Shown here: piece by piece, positions 51,872 through 60,268 of the stretch
How positions within the stretch are numbered: position 1 is the stretch's first letter
Layout: every line of letters begins with the position of its first letter
Assembly: GCF_042687825.1 (NCBI RefSeq)
Contig: NZ_JBHUQE010000001.1
Location: forward strand, 124,001 to 188,000
Source of the DNA: Sedimentitalea sp042687825
GTDB lineage: Bacteria; Pseudomonadota; Alphaproteobacteria; Rhodobacterales; Rhodobacteraceae
Direction: 5' to 3'
DNA length: 64,000 nucleotides
Made by a program: the position numbers and the translations under genes
The notes under the pieces: generated by a model
Database searches by the model: none
Seen by the model: the letters and a program-made list of their open reading frames with translations, nothing else
What the model was told of the DNA's origin: nothing

Positions 51872-53047
51872 TCAGAGCCCGGCCTCGGCCTCGATCTGGC
51901 GACGCGATTTCCGTGCCCGTTCCGTGGCCGATTTCAATTGTCCGCAGGCGGCCATGATATCCTCGCCGCGCGGGGTGCGAATCGGGCTGGCATAGCCGGC
52001 CTTGTAGATGATGTCGGCAAAGGCCCGGATGCGGTTGTTGGACGACCGCGTATACGGCGCACCCGGCCATTCGTTGAACGGGATCAGGTTGATCTTGGCC
52101 GGAATGCCCTCGATCAGCCTGATCAGACGGCGGGCATCGTCATCGGTATCGTTCACACCGTTCAACATCACATATTCAAAGGTGATGCGTTCGGAATTCG
52201 AAACCTTGGGATAGCTGCGCAGGGCATCCAGTAATTGCGCGATGTTCCAACGCTTGTTGATCGGCACCAGCCGGTCGCGCACCGCATCCGTGGTGGCGTG
52301 AAACGACACCGCCAGCTGACAGCCGATTTCCTCGGCGGTGCGGGCGATTTCCGGCACCACGCCGCTGGTCGACAGGGTGATCCGGCGCCGCGACAGCTGG
52401 ATGCCCTCGGGATCCATCGCGATCTTCATCGCGTCGCGCACATTCTCGAAATTGTAGAGCGGCTCGCCCATGCCCATCAGCACGATATTGCTGAGCAGCC
52501 GTGTCTCGTCCTTGGGCGCGCCGATCTCGGGCCACTCGCCCAGATCGTCGCGGGCCATCATCACCTGACCGATGATTTCCGCCGCCGTCAGATTGCGCAC
52601 CAGTTTCTGGGTGCCGGTGTGGCAGAACGAGCAGGTGAGCGTGCAGCCGACCTGGCTGGAAATGCACAAGGTGCCACGGCCTTCTTCAGGGATATAGACG
52701 ACCTCGACCTCGTGACCGCCGGCGATGCGCACCAGGTATTTTCGGGTACCGTCGCTGCTGACCTGTTTGCTGACCACTTCGGGAATCTCGATCACGAAGG
52801 TCTCGGCCAGTTGCGCGCGATAGGCCTTGGCCAGATTGGTCATCTCGGCGAAATCGCGCACGCCCCACTGATAAATCCACTGCCAGATCTGACCGACCCG
52901 CATTTTCGCCTGTTTCTCCGGCGTGCCATGGGCGATCAGGACCTCGCGCATGGCCTCGCGCGTCAGGCCGACCAGATTGATCGGCCCGTCGGGCAGTTTG
53001 CGGGCGATGGTCTTCACGTCCTGGGTGATGGGCGCGCTGGCGGACAT
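51872..53047 (-). CDS. rlmN: 23S rRNA (adenine2503-C2)/tRNA methyltransferase RlmN
   Basis: RlmN is a radical-SAM enzyme that methylates A2503 of 23S rRNA and A37 of some tRNAs. The 391-residue protein has the 4Fe-4S motif CTLTCSFC (C135, C139, C142) and the two mechanistic cysteines C128 (TLCISSQ) and C368 (MAACGQL). LMGMGEPLYNFENV and VSFHATTD are standard. The start at 53047 follows GAAGG. Confidence 0.97.
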   Translation of the reverse strand: MSASAPITQDVKTIARKLPDGPINLVGLTREAMREVLIAHGTPEKQAKMRVGQIWQWIYQWGVRDFAEMTNLAKAYRAQLAETFVIEIPEVVSKQVSSDGTRKYLVRIAGGHEVEVVYIPEEGRGTLCISSQVGCTLTCSFCHTGTQKLVRNLTAAEIIGQVMMARDDLGEWPEIGAPKDETRLLSNIVLMGMGEPLYNFENVRDAMKIAMDPEGIQLSRRRITLSTSGVVPEIARTAEEIGCQLAVSFHATTDAVRDRLVPINKRWNIAQLLDALRSYPKVSNSERITFEYVMLNGVNDTDDDARRLIRLIEGIPAKINLIPFNEWPGAPYTRSSNNRIRAFADIIYKAGYASPIRTPRGEDIMAACGQLKSATERARKSRRQIEAEAGL

Positions 53048-53081
53048 GGGCTTACCTTCGGGATAACTGATGCAATGTGTT

Positions 53082-53109
53082 CCTATATAGTAACGCGCCG
53101 CGTTTTCAA
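53082..53109 (-). promoter_or_regulatory. Sigma70-like promoter for rlmN
   Basis: On the minus strand TTGAAA (53104-53109) and TATAGG (53082-53087) are 16 bases apart, about 35 bases before the start codon. Confidence 0.45.
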
Positions 53110-53173
53110 AAGAATTGTGGCCCCGCCGCATCTGCGACCGGACCACGAATTCGGGTATCTTTCGGCAGCCGGA

Positions 53174-53704
53174 TCAGCCGTCGCAACGCTTTTCGGCATC
53201 CTCGACCGCCGCGGTGAAGCCCAGCAGCGAAAACGTGTCCTTGGTTTGCGTGCCCCGAGCTGATCGGGCCGTGATCGTGGCCTTGGCGCCGCGCTTCATT
53301 GCGGTGATGATCTTTGCATCATCCGCGGCGGTGGCCGGCCAGGCCCATTCGCCTTCGGCGAACAGTTCGAATTCATTGCCGGAGATGTCCAGGTTCACCG
53401 TTGAACCCGGCGCAAACGGATACCCGCCGGTAAAGGTCACCTGACCCTTGACCCCTGCGGCGGGACGATGGAACACGAACAACAGAATATCGCTGCGCCG
53501 TACCGCCACAACCCGGCCGTCGCGGGTGTTCACGGTCTCCTTGGGCGCGGACACGCTCCAGCATTCCTTGGGGTCGTTCTCGACGAACACGCTCCAGTCG
53601 GTCTTGGCCGCCACCCGGTTTGTGCTCTGTTGTTGTGCAGATGCCGTCGTGGCCAGCCCGACCAGACAGAAACCCGCCACCGCGCGGGCAATTTTCGTTC
53701 CCAT
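53174..53704 (-). CDS. Invasion-associated locus B (IalB) family protein
   Basis: A 176-residue exported protein. The signal peptide MGTKIARAVAGFCLVGLATT is followed by ASAQ. The mature part has KTDWSVFVENDPKECWSVSA, FHRPAAGVKGQVTF and a C-terminal FSLLGFTAAVEDAEKRC, the pair of cysteines probably forming a disulfide. The family was named in Bartonella but is widespread in free-living alphaproteobacteria, where its role is unclear. GGAGG lies before the ATG. Confidence 0.87.
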   Translation of the reverse strand: MGTKIARAVAGFCLVGLATTASAQQQSTNRVAAKTDWSVFVENDPKECWSVSAPKETVNTRDGRVVAVRRSDILLFVFHRPAAGVKGQVTFTGGYPFAPGSTVNLDISGNEFELFAEGEWAWPATAADDAKIITAMKRGAKATITARSARGTQTKDTFSLLGFTAAVEDAEKRCDG

Positions 53705-53865
53705 TTGTCCAGCCTCCAGACTGTCCTTGACCTCAATAACCATAGGGGTGCGTGCGGTTCTTGCCAAACCGTCTGGCTGCGCGCCCCAACGCTTGCCGAC
53801 ACATACACACTATCGTAACTTGCACCACGTGCGAAAGACCGATTGGCAGGATTTCGCCAAGATGT

Positions 53866-53869
53866 GAGG
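53866..53869 (+). promoter_or_regulatory. Ribosome site supporting the TTG start of asparaginase
   Basis: GAGG ends six bases before TTG 53876-53878. The first ATG (53894) would remove residues that match the family's TQPV start. Confidence 0.45.
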
Positions 53870-53875
53870 CCCGTT

Positions 53876-54871
53876 TTGACCCAGCCCGTCGCAATGACCG
53901 AAATCTGGCGTGGTGATCTGCTGGAGAGCCTGCATCTCGGGCAGGCCGTGATTTGTGACGACACGGGCCAGATCGTGCGCGCATGGGGCGATCCCGATAC
54001 GCTGATCTATCCGCGCTCGTCCTGCAAGATGGTGCAGGCGCTGCCGCTGATCACCTCGGGCGCGGCGGACAAATACGCTCTGAGCGACGCGCAACTGGCG
54101 TTGGCCTGCGCCTCGCATACCGGTGCGATGGTCCACACCGATCCGGTCCGGGCCTGGCTGCAGCAACTGGATATCGCGGAAACGGCACTGCGCTGCGGCC
54201 CTCAGGAGCCCGACGATCCGGAGGCCCGGAACGCGCTGATCCGGGCCCATGCCACGCCATGTCAGGTGCACAACAACTGTTCCGGCAAACATGCGGGATT
54301 CCTGACGCTGGCCGCGCATATGGGGGCCGGTCCCGAATATGTCCAGATCGACCATCCGGTTCAGCAGGCCTGTCTGAACGCATTCGAGGAAACCACCCGC
54401 CTGCCCAGCCCGACCTACGGCATCGACGGATGCTCGGCGCCGAATTTTGCCACGACCCTGCACGGGCTGGCGCGGGCAATGGCGTTTTTCGCTTCGGCCG
54501 CCGACCGGAGCGACCGGGTCAGCGCCGCCGCCGCCCGGCTGACCACCGCGATGATGCGCCATCCCGTGCTTGTCGCCGGCGAGGGGCGCGCCTGTAGCGA
54601 ACTGATGCGCGCGATGCAGGAACGCGCGGCGATCAAGACCGGCGCCGAGGGCGTCTATGTCGCGATCCTTCCGGAAAGGCGTCTGGGCGTGGCACTGAAG
54701 ATCGCCGACGGTGCAACCCGTGCCGCCGAATGCGCGATCGCGGCGATCCTGACCGGGTTGGGCGTGCTGCAGGGTGATCATCCGGCAACCCTGCGCTTTA
54801 TGAACGCTCCGATCCTCAATCGGCGCGGCGCGAAGGTCGGGATGATCAGACCCGCCCCCGCCCTGCTTTGA
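53876..54871 (+). CDS. L-asparaginase II family protein (PF06089 type)
   Basis: The 331-residue protein is an asparaginase of the type first known in Rhizobium etli, hydrolysing asparagine to aspartate and ammonia. It starts TQPVAMTEIWRGDLLESLHL, then YPRSSCKMVQALPLI, LALACASHTGA, and NNCSGKHAGFLTLA, the last containing the conserved SGK. DGCSAPNFATTLHGLA is also typical. TTG 53876 is preferred as start because of the ribosome site and the conserved N-terminus; ATG 53894 is an alternative. No signal peptide. It is a single gene facing the flagellar block. Confidence 0.87.
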   Translation: MTQPVAMTEIWRGDLLESLHLGQAVICDDTGQIVRAWGDPDTLIYPRSSCKMVQALPLITSGAADKYALSDAQLALACASHTGAMVHTDPVRAWLQQLDIAETALRCGPQEPDDPEARNALIRAHATPCQVHNNCSGKHAGFLTLAAHMGAGPEYVQIDHPVQQACLNAFEETTRLPSPTYGIDGCSAPNFATTLHGLARAMAFFASAADRSDRVSAAAARLTTAMMRHPVLVAGEGRACSELMRAMQERAAIKTGAEGVYVAILPERRLGVALKIADGATRAAECAIAAILTGLGVLQGDHPATLRFMNAPILNRRGAKVGMIRPAPALL

Positions 54872-54977
54872 GAAGGGCTGCCAGGTCTGCCCCCGGAACG
54901 CTGCGGCGCGTTGCACAGATCGGGCTGGCCTGAAACCGGCGCATCCGCGGTTGTATCCGGCTGTTCAGGACCATGTG

Positions 54978-55388
54978 CTATCGAAATTGCCTGTTTTGCA
55001 ACAAGGCGTCAAACGCCCGCTTCTGGCGCTCGGCCTGCCGGTCCGCACGCAGCTTGTCATGCATGGCACTCACGGCGTTCTGGCGACCAAAGGCCTGCCG
55101 AACCTTGCTGATTGCGTTCAATTTACGCGCGATGACCTGTGCCAGTTCGATATTCAGCTGCTGCCGGCTTCGCGACAGCCAGGCCTGCCATACCAGATCG
55201 GCACCCACGGCCTGCATCGTCAGGCCATCCGCCATTTCCTGCCGCCCGGCCTCTTCCTGGGCCTGCAGCCGCGCCAATTCACCCCGCAGCCGCGCTTCTT
55301 CGTTCAGGATGTTCTTCACTTTCTGAAACTCGTTCAGATACACCGCTTCGGTGACCCGCGCCATCTGCGCCAACTTGTCCTGTTTCAT
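54978..55388 (-). CDS. Small coiled-coil protein after flhB, FliJ-like
   Basis: A 136-residue, charged, helical protein. It begins KQDKLAQMARVTEAVYLNEF and has long heptad-like stretches (KNILNEEARLRGELARLQAQ), with no membrane segment. Its ATG overlaps the flhB stop (ATGA). FliJ is a soluble coiled-coil export chaperone of about 140 residues, so size, character and place fit, although similarity is too weak for certainty. It is the last gene of the leftward flagellar run. Confidence 0.65.
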   Translation of the reverse strand: MKQDKLAQMARVTEAVYLNEFQKVKNILNEEARLRGELARLQAQEEAGRQEMADGLTMQAVGADLVWQAWLSRSRQQLNIELAQVIARKLNAISKVRQAFGRQNAVSAMHDKLRADRQAERQKRAFDALLQNRQFR

Positions 55389-56476
55389 CAGGCCTGCCCC
55401 TTGGCGCGCCTGCGCATCTGTTCTGCGAACCGGATGGCCGCAGCCACAGCCAGGTAGTGTTCCTCCAGAATTTCCTGACCCAGATCGACCGTCGCATGCA
55501 GCGCCCGCGCCGCCGGCGGATCGTGATGGATAGGCACGCCGGCGGATTGCGCCGATTTCCGAATGGCGGCGGCGATCTCGTCCACTCCCTTGGCGACGCA
55601 GACCGGCGCGGCGCCGGGCGACCGGCTCCACTTTAGCGCGACCGCGTAGTGCGTCGGATTGACGATCACCACATCCGCGCCGGGAACTTCGGACATCATC
55701 TGGTTCATCGCGATTTCCTGACCGCGCTGGCGCCGTTTCTGCTTGAGATGCGGATCGCCCTCGGCCTCTTTCGACTCGTCGGTGATCTCTTTGTGCGACA
55801 TGCGGTTCTTGCGCAGATGTTCGTTATGTTGCCACACCGCGTCTATTCCGCCGATCACCGTCGCGATCAGCAGAACCAAAAACAGGAACTCGATGCTGAG
55901 ACGCGCCAATTGAGCGGCCACCATCATCGGGTTCGAGCCGATCAGTGCGACGACGTCGGGCAACCGGGCGTTCAGGAACAGTCCCAGGCAGACCGAATAC
56001 AGAACGAGCTTGGTGAAGCTTTTTGCAAATTCAAACAGACCGGATCGGCCGAACTTGTTCTTGGCATTGGAAATCAGCGAGATTCGCGACAGCTTTGGCT
56101 TGACCTTGGTCGGCGCCACGACAAAAGCACGCTGGGCCAGGATCGACAGCAGCACCGCAACGGCCGGCACCACGAACCAGGGCGCAAGCGATCCGGACAG
56201 TGCCAGGAGCAACCCGCCCACCGGCGCGCTGGCGGGGCCGGCAATCATCAGATCGGAAAACTGTTCAGGCTGATCCAGCAGAACCATCAGTGTGGTGCCC
56301 AGCTCGCTCACCGATTCGGCGCCCACCGACAGGGCAGCCAGCAGCAGGCCGGCATAGGCGGCTGCCACCGACAGATCCGTGGATTTCGCCACCTCGCCCT
56401 TTTCGCGCGCCTTCTGCAGCTTTTGCGGCGTGGCCTCGTGCGACTTTTCCGTGTCGTCCTGGGCACCGCCGCTCAT
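55388..56476 (-). CDS. flhB: Flagellar type III export protein FlhB
   Basis: The 362-residue membrane protein is the export-gate switch that changes substrate class from rod/hook to filament. It begins with the conserved DDTEKSHEATPQKLQKAREK, has four membrane segments, then the cytoplasmic domain with ESKEAEGDPHLKQKRRQR and the self-cleavage site NPTH (273-276) in VVIVNPTHYAVAL. It overlaps fliR upstream and the coiled-coil gene downstream by a few bases each. Confidence 0.97.
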   Translation of the reverse strand: MSGGAQDDTEKSHEATPQKLQKAREKGEVAKSTDLSVAAAYAGLLLAALSVGAESVSELGTTLMVLLDQPEQFSDLMIAGPASAPVGGLLLALSGSLAPWFVVPAVAVLLSILAQRAFVVAPTKVKPKLSRISLISNAKNKFGRSGLFEFAKSFTKLVLYSVCLGLFLNARLPDVVALIGSNPMMVAAQLARLSIEFLFLVLLIATVIGGIDAVWQHNEHLRKNRMSHKEITDESKEAEGDPHLKQKRRQRGQEIAMNQMMSEVPGADVVIVNPTHYAVALKWSRSPGAAPVCVAKGVDEIAAAIRKSAQSAGVPIHHDPPAARALHATVDLGQEILEEHYLAVAAAIRFAEQMRRRAKGQA

Positions 56477-57246
56477 CGTGCCGGAGCCATCGGGTCTTGC
56501 AGAAAGGCCACCAGAGCATCAGCCCAGATCGCCAGCATGAAGGGCGCACAGAGAAACAGCAGAAAAATACCGCCCATCGTGATCACAGGCGCGCCGACAA
56601 AGGCGACCATCAGTTGCGGCATCGCCCGGTTGATGACACCCAGAGTCAGATTGTAGATCACCGAGGTGACGACAAAAGGAGCCGCCAGCAGAAAGGCCAG
56701 CCCAAAGGCGTCGGCAATGCGAACCACACCCCAATTGGACAGGTCGCGCGCCTGCGGATACTCGCCGACAGGAAACAGCTGATAGGAATATATCAACAAT
56801 TCTGCCGCCCGGACGTGGAGCCCGGACATCACTGCCAGGGCCAGACCGCCGACGACCAGAACATACCCCATCGCCGGGATCGGCTCGGCCGCCGCGCCGC
56901 CCAGGATCTGTGACAGTGACGTAGACTGAGCCGCCATCGAACCGGCCGTCTGCAGCGCCAGAACAAACAGCCGGATGCCAAGTCCTAGTGCCAGCCCGAT
57001 GATTGCTTCGGTCACCGCCAGATTGCCGATCTGCAGCAGATTCGCGGGCGCCGGCTGCGCCGGGATTGCCGGCATGATGATCAGAGCAAACGCGATGGCG
57101 ATCGCCAGTTTGATCCGCATCGGCACAGCCCGCTCGCCAAAAGCCGGCAGAACCGAAACCAGCGCCGAAACCCGGATAAAGACAATGAATCCGTGCCACA
57201 GGCCCAGGGACATGAGCGACAAAAGTTCTTGCGGCACGCCGATCAT
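56473..57246 (-). CDS. fliR: Flagellar type III export protein FliR
   Basis: A 257-residue membrane protein of the export gate (FliP/FliQ/FliR complex), with about six hydrophobic segments. VSALVSVLPAFGERAVPMRI, GLALGLGIRLFVLALQTAGS and AAPFVVTSVIYNLTLGVINR match FliR. The start overlaps the flhA stop by four bases. fliP and fliQ are not in the window. Confidence 0.93.
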   Translation of the reverse strand: MIGVPQELLSLMSLGLWHGFIVFIRVSALVSVLPAFGERAVPMRIKLAIAIAFALIIMPAIPAQPAPANLLQIGNLAVTEAIIGLALGLGIRLFVLALQTAGSMAAQSTSLSQILGGAAAEPIPAMGYVLVVGGLALAVMSGLHVRAAELLIYSYQLFPVGEYPQARDLSNWGVVRIADAFGLAFLLAAPFVVTSVIYNLTLGVINRAMPQLMVAFVGAPVITMGGIFLLFLCAPFMLAIWADALVAFLQDPMAPAR

Positions 57247-59324
57247 GCGGCCACCATCCCCACCAGGGCAGGGCGCGCTTCCAGTCCGATTTCCTCGAAA
57301 GACAGCACCGGATTGGGCAACCCGCGCGCCCGCAGAATGGTCTTCAGGAAACGCCGGCGACGGGTCGATGTCACCACGGCCGGGTACACCCCCTGGTTCG
57401 AGGTCTGGTTCAGCCGGTCCGAAACTCCGTCCGCCAGCTTGTTGAACAACTCGGGCGGCAGAGCGATGTCAAAAGCGCCCTGTTTCGTCTCGACCTGATA
57501 GGTCATGAACGTGTCTTCCCATTCCGGTGCCAGCTGCACCAGCGGAATGCTGCCGTCCTCGCGCTTCAGTTCGGCCACCAGCTGGAAACCCATGCGTTGG
57601 CGCACGATTTCGCAAATGCTTTCCGGCTGTGTCGTGGCCAGCCGTGCCTCGGCAATCGCTTCAAGAATCAGCGGCATGTTTCGGATCGACACACGCTCTT
57701 CCAGCAGCAGGCGCAGAACGCTGTGCAGGGTATCTATCGGCACCTTGTCGGGGATGAGTTCATCCAGCAGTTTCCGATTGGCCTCGGAACGCCCCGGGTC
57801 GGACAATTGTGTCATCTCGGACAACAGCCGGCGCAACGACTTCAGCGTCAGCAAGCGCGGAAAGTTCTGTTTGATCACTTCCAGCAGATGGGTCGCTAGA
57901 ATTTCCGCCGGCGTCACGATTGTCGCGCCAACCAGCGCCGCAGTTTCTTGGTCTTTGGGCGAAATCCAGCGCGCCGGCGCGCCATAGACCGGTTCGGTCA
58001 CGTCCTTGCCCATCGGCAGGGCCCCCTGGTCCTCGGGCATCAGCGCCAACACCAGATCCGGATGCAGCACACCGCGGACCTGTTCAACGCCCTGGATCCG
58101 GATAACATAGGTTCCGATCTGCAATTCCGGTTGGTCGGTCAGTCGGATATCCGGCAGGATTAGCCCGAACACCGTTGCCACATGGGTGCGCATATTGGCA
58201 ATTCTCGTGTCCAGACCGGTCCCGGGATCGAGGATCATGCTGACCAGGTCTGGTGCGAATTCCAAGTGCACGTCGTCCAGATCAAGAACATCGCCCAGCG
58301 CCTTGCGCACCGGTTCCTGGACCTCCGCCTCGTCGGCGATTTCGGCAGCGGTGTCCGAGCGTTTCTTCATCTTGTATGCCGCGACACCCAGAACCGCGCC
58401 GCCCAGCATGAATGGTAGAAACGGCAATCCCGGAACCAGCCCGAACATCGCCATCAGAACCGCCACTGTTGCCAGTGCGGCCGGGTGCTTGCCCAGCTGA
58501 TCGAACAGGGCCAGATCGGTAGCGCCCTGAGTTCCACCGCGCGCCAGCAACAGCGCCGACGCGATGGAGATGATCACGGCCGGAATCTGCGTCACCAGGC
58601 CGTCGCCCACGGTCAGAATCGCATAGGTCTCGAACGCAGCCCCGATGGGCATCTGGTGAACGACAACGCCCATGACCAGCCCAACGATCAGGTTGAGGAG
58701 GGTGATCAACAGACCGGCGACCGCATCTCCCTTGACAAATTTCGAGGCCCCGTCGAGCGACCCGAAAAACGTCGTTTCCTGCTGCTCCAGCTCGCGGCGC
58801 TCTTTGGCCTGACGGTGGTCGATGGCCCCCGCCGACATGTCGCTGTCGATGGCCAGCTGTTTGCCCGGCATCCCGTCCAGCGCGAACCTGGCGCCGACTT
58901 CGGCCATGCGCGCGGCCCCCTTGGTGATGACCATGAAATTCACGATCAGCAGAACGCCGAAAACCACAAGGCCCAGAAATACGCTGCCGCCCATGACGAA
59001 TTGCGCAAAGCCTTCGATCACGTCGCCAGCAGCGTTCGGGCCGGTATGCCCTTGCCCGATGATCAGCTTTGTCGAGGACACGTTCAGCGACAGGCGCAAC
59101 ATCAATGATGCCAGCAGGATGGTCGGAAAGGCGGAAAAATCCAGCGGTCGCTCTATGAACAGTGTAACGGTGAAAATCAGGATTGCCAGGCCGAACGAGG
59201 CGGCAAGTCCGATGTCCAGTACCCATGCCGGCATCGGCAGGATCATCATCACGATCACGGCCATAAGCGCCAGAGCCAACAGAACTGTCGGGCTGAACAG
59301 GTCTTTCGCGGTGAATTTTGGCAT
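57243..59324 (-). CDS. flhA: Flagellar type III export protein FlhA
   Basis: FlhA forms the nonameric export gate ring and docks chaperone-substrate complexes. The 693-residue protein has eight N-terminal membrane segments and a large cytoplasmic domain. The family signature GARFALDGMPGKQLAIDSDM and the following TTFFGSLDGASKFVKGDAVA are clear. The ATG at 59324 is chosen for its GAGGG eight bases upstream; GTG 59333 would leave no room for that site. It starts 11 bases after the transglycosylase stop. Confidence 0.97.
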   Translation of the reverse strand: MPKFTAKDLFSPTVLLALALMAVIVMMILPMPAWVLDIGLAASFGLAILIFTVTLFIERPLDFSAFPTILLASLMLRLSLNVSSTKLIIGQGHTGPNAAGDVIEGFAQFVMGGSVFLGLVVFGVLLIVNFMVITKGAARMAEVGARFALDGMPGKQLAIDSDMSAGAIDHRQAKERRELEQQETTFFGSLDGASKFVKGDAVAGLLITLLNLIVGLVMGVVVHQMPIGAAFETYAILTVGDGLVTQIPAVIISIASALLLARGGTQGATDLALFDQLGKHPAALATVAVLMAMFGLVPGLPFLPFMLGGAVLGVAAYKMKKRSDTAAEIADEAEVQEPVRKALGDVLDLDDVHLEFAPDLVSMILDPGTGLDTRIANMRTHVATVFGLILPDIRLTDQPELQIGTYVIRIQGVEQVRGVLHPDLVLALMPEDQGALPMGKDVTEPVYGAPARWISPKDQETAALVGATIVTPAEILATHLLEVIKQNFPRLLTLKSLRRLLSEMTQLSDPGRSEANRKLLDELIPDKVPIDTLHSVLRLLLEERVSIRNMPLILEAIAEARLATTQPESICEIVRQRMGFQLVAELKREDGSIPLVQLAPEWEDTFMTYQVETKQGAFDIALPPELFNKLADGVSDRLNQTSNQGVYPAVVTSTRRRRFLKTILRARGLPNPVLSFEEIGLEARPALVGMVAA

Positions 59325-59335
59325 GTTCGGCACCC

Positions 59336-60055
59336 TCAGTTCAAGACGACGAAGGCCGGCCCGCCGGCGGAATTCCGCGGCGCTACGGGCACCAGCGACC
59401 CCATCTGTGTCGCACCACGACCGAACAGCGGTGCCCGGGCAGCCGATCCAAGCAATCCGGCGCCACGCTCACGGCCTGTCCTCACGTCAGGCAGGGCCGC
59501 AATGTCCCGATCTGGGCTCAGCGTGCCGCGAACCTTGTCAAACCGCACCGCGTAGCTGCGTGCATAGGCCGGCGTTCGCGAGTGGTAGGCTCCGGCCGCA
59601 GCCGACCAATCGCCGAACTCCTGATAAAGTTCTCTCAGAAATCCAGCTGCATAGTTGGCGTTGATCATCGGATCGAACATCTCGTCTATGGACCGAAACG
59701 CCGCTCCGTGCCATTTGTAATTGACCTGGAAACAACCGACATCGAAACTGCGCGCACCGCGCTTGAAATGCTTGAAGACATATGCGCGCGCCGCATCTTC
59801 GGTTTCAAACCACTTTCCGGTTCCCTCCATGTTCACCGTCCAGGGCCAGGGCTCCAACCCATTGGCGCCGTTGCGCCCGGTTTCGACGCGGGAAATTGCC
59901 TTCAGAACGTCATAGGGCACGCCGCGATTCTGCGCGGCCGATCTGGCGGCATGGTCACACAGCTGCGCATTGTTGTCGTTTCTCGCGCTTGCACCTGCCA
60001 TCGGGGCGGCCGCCAGAAACAGGCCAGACAAGCCGATGGCAAGGGTGATCGCCAT
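59336..60055 (-). CDS. Flagellar-cluster lytic transglycosylase (SLT domain; SltF-like)
   Basis: The 239-residue protein has a signal peptide (AITLAIGLSGLFLAAAPMAG) and an SLT domain: ISRVETGRNG with catalytic E58, FDVGCFQVNYKWHG, and AAGAYHSRTPAYA. In Rhodobacter sphaeroides FlgJ lacks a muramidase domain and a separate enzyme, SltF, opens the wall for the rod; location between motility genes suggests that role here. The C-terminal 60 residues are low in complexity. GGAAAG before 60055 supports that start; frames are open to 60121. The last residues precede flhA by a few bases. Confidence 0.85.
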   Translation of the reverse strand: MAITLAIGLSGLFLAAAPMAGASARNDNNAQLCDHAARSAAQNRGVPYDVLKAISRVETGRNGANGLEPWPWTVNMEGTGKWFETEDAARAYVFKHFKRGARSFDVGCFQVNYKWHGAAFRSIDEMFDPMINANYAAGFLRELYQEFGDWSAAAGAYHSRTPAYARSYAVRFDKVRGTLSPDRDIAALPDVRTGRERGAGLLGSAARAPLFGRGATQMGSLVPVAPRNSAGGPAFVVLN

Positions 60056-60268
60056 GGTGATCTTTCCGGTGCAACCGGTCACTGGTGCACATACTGTTCT
60101 CTTTCGTGGCATTCTGCCCAATCCAAACCCTGTTTCTAGGTTGTTGCGACGTTAGATCGGGCGTGTTTATAATTGGTTATTGTGCGTCGGTGTTTCGCGA
60201 GGCACTGGCCCAAGCCCAAGACGCAGATTCTTATAAAGGTGGACCGCAAAGTTTTGCGGCAACGCGCG

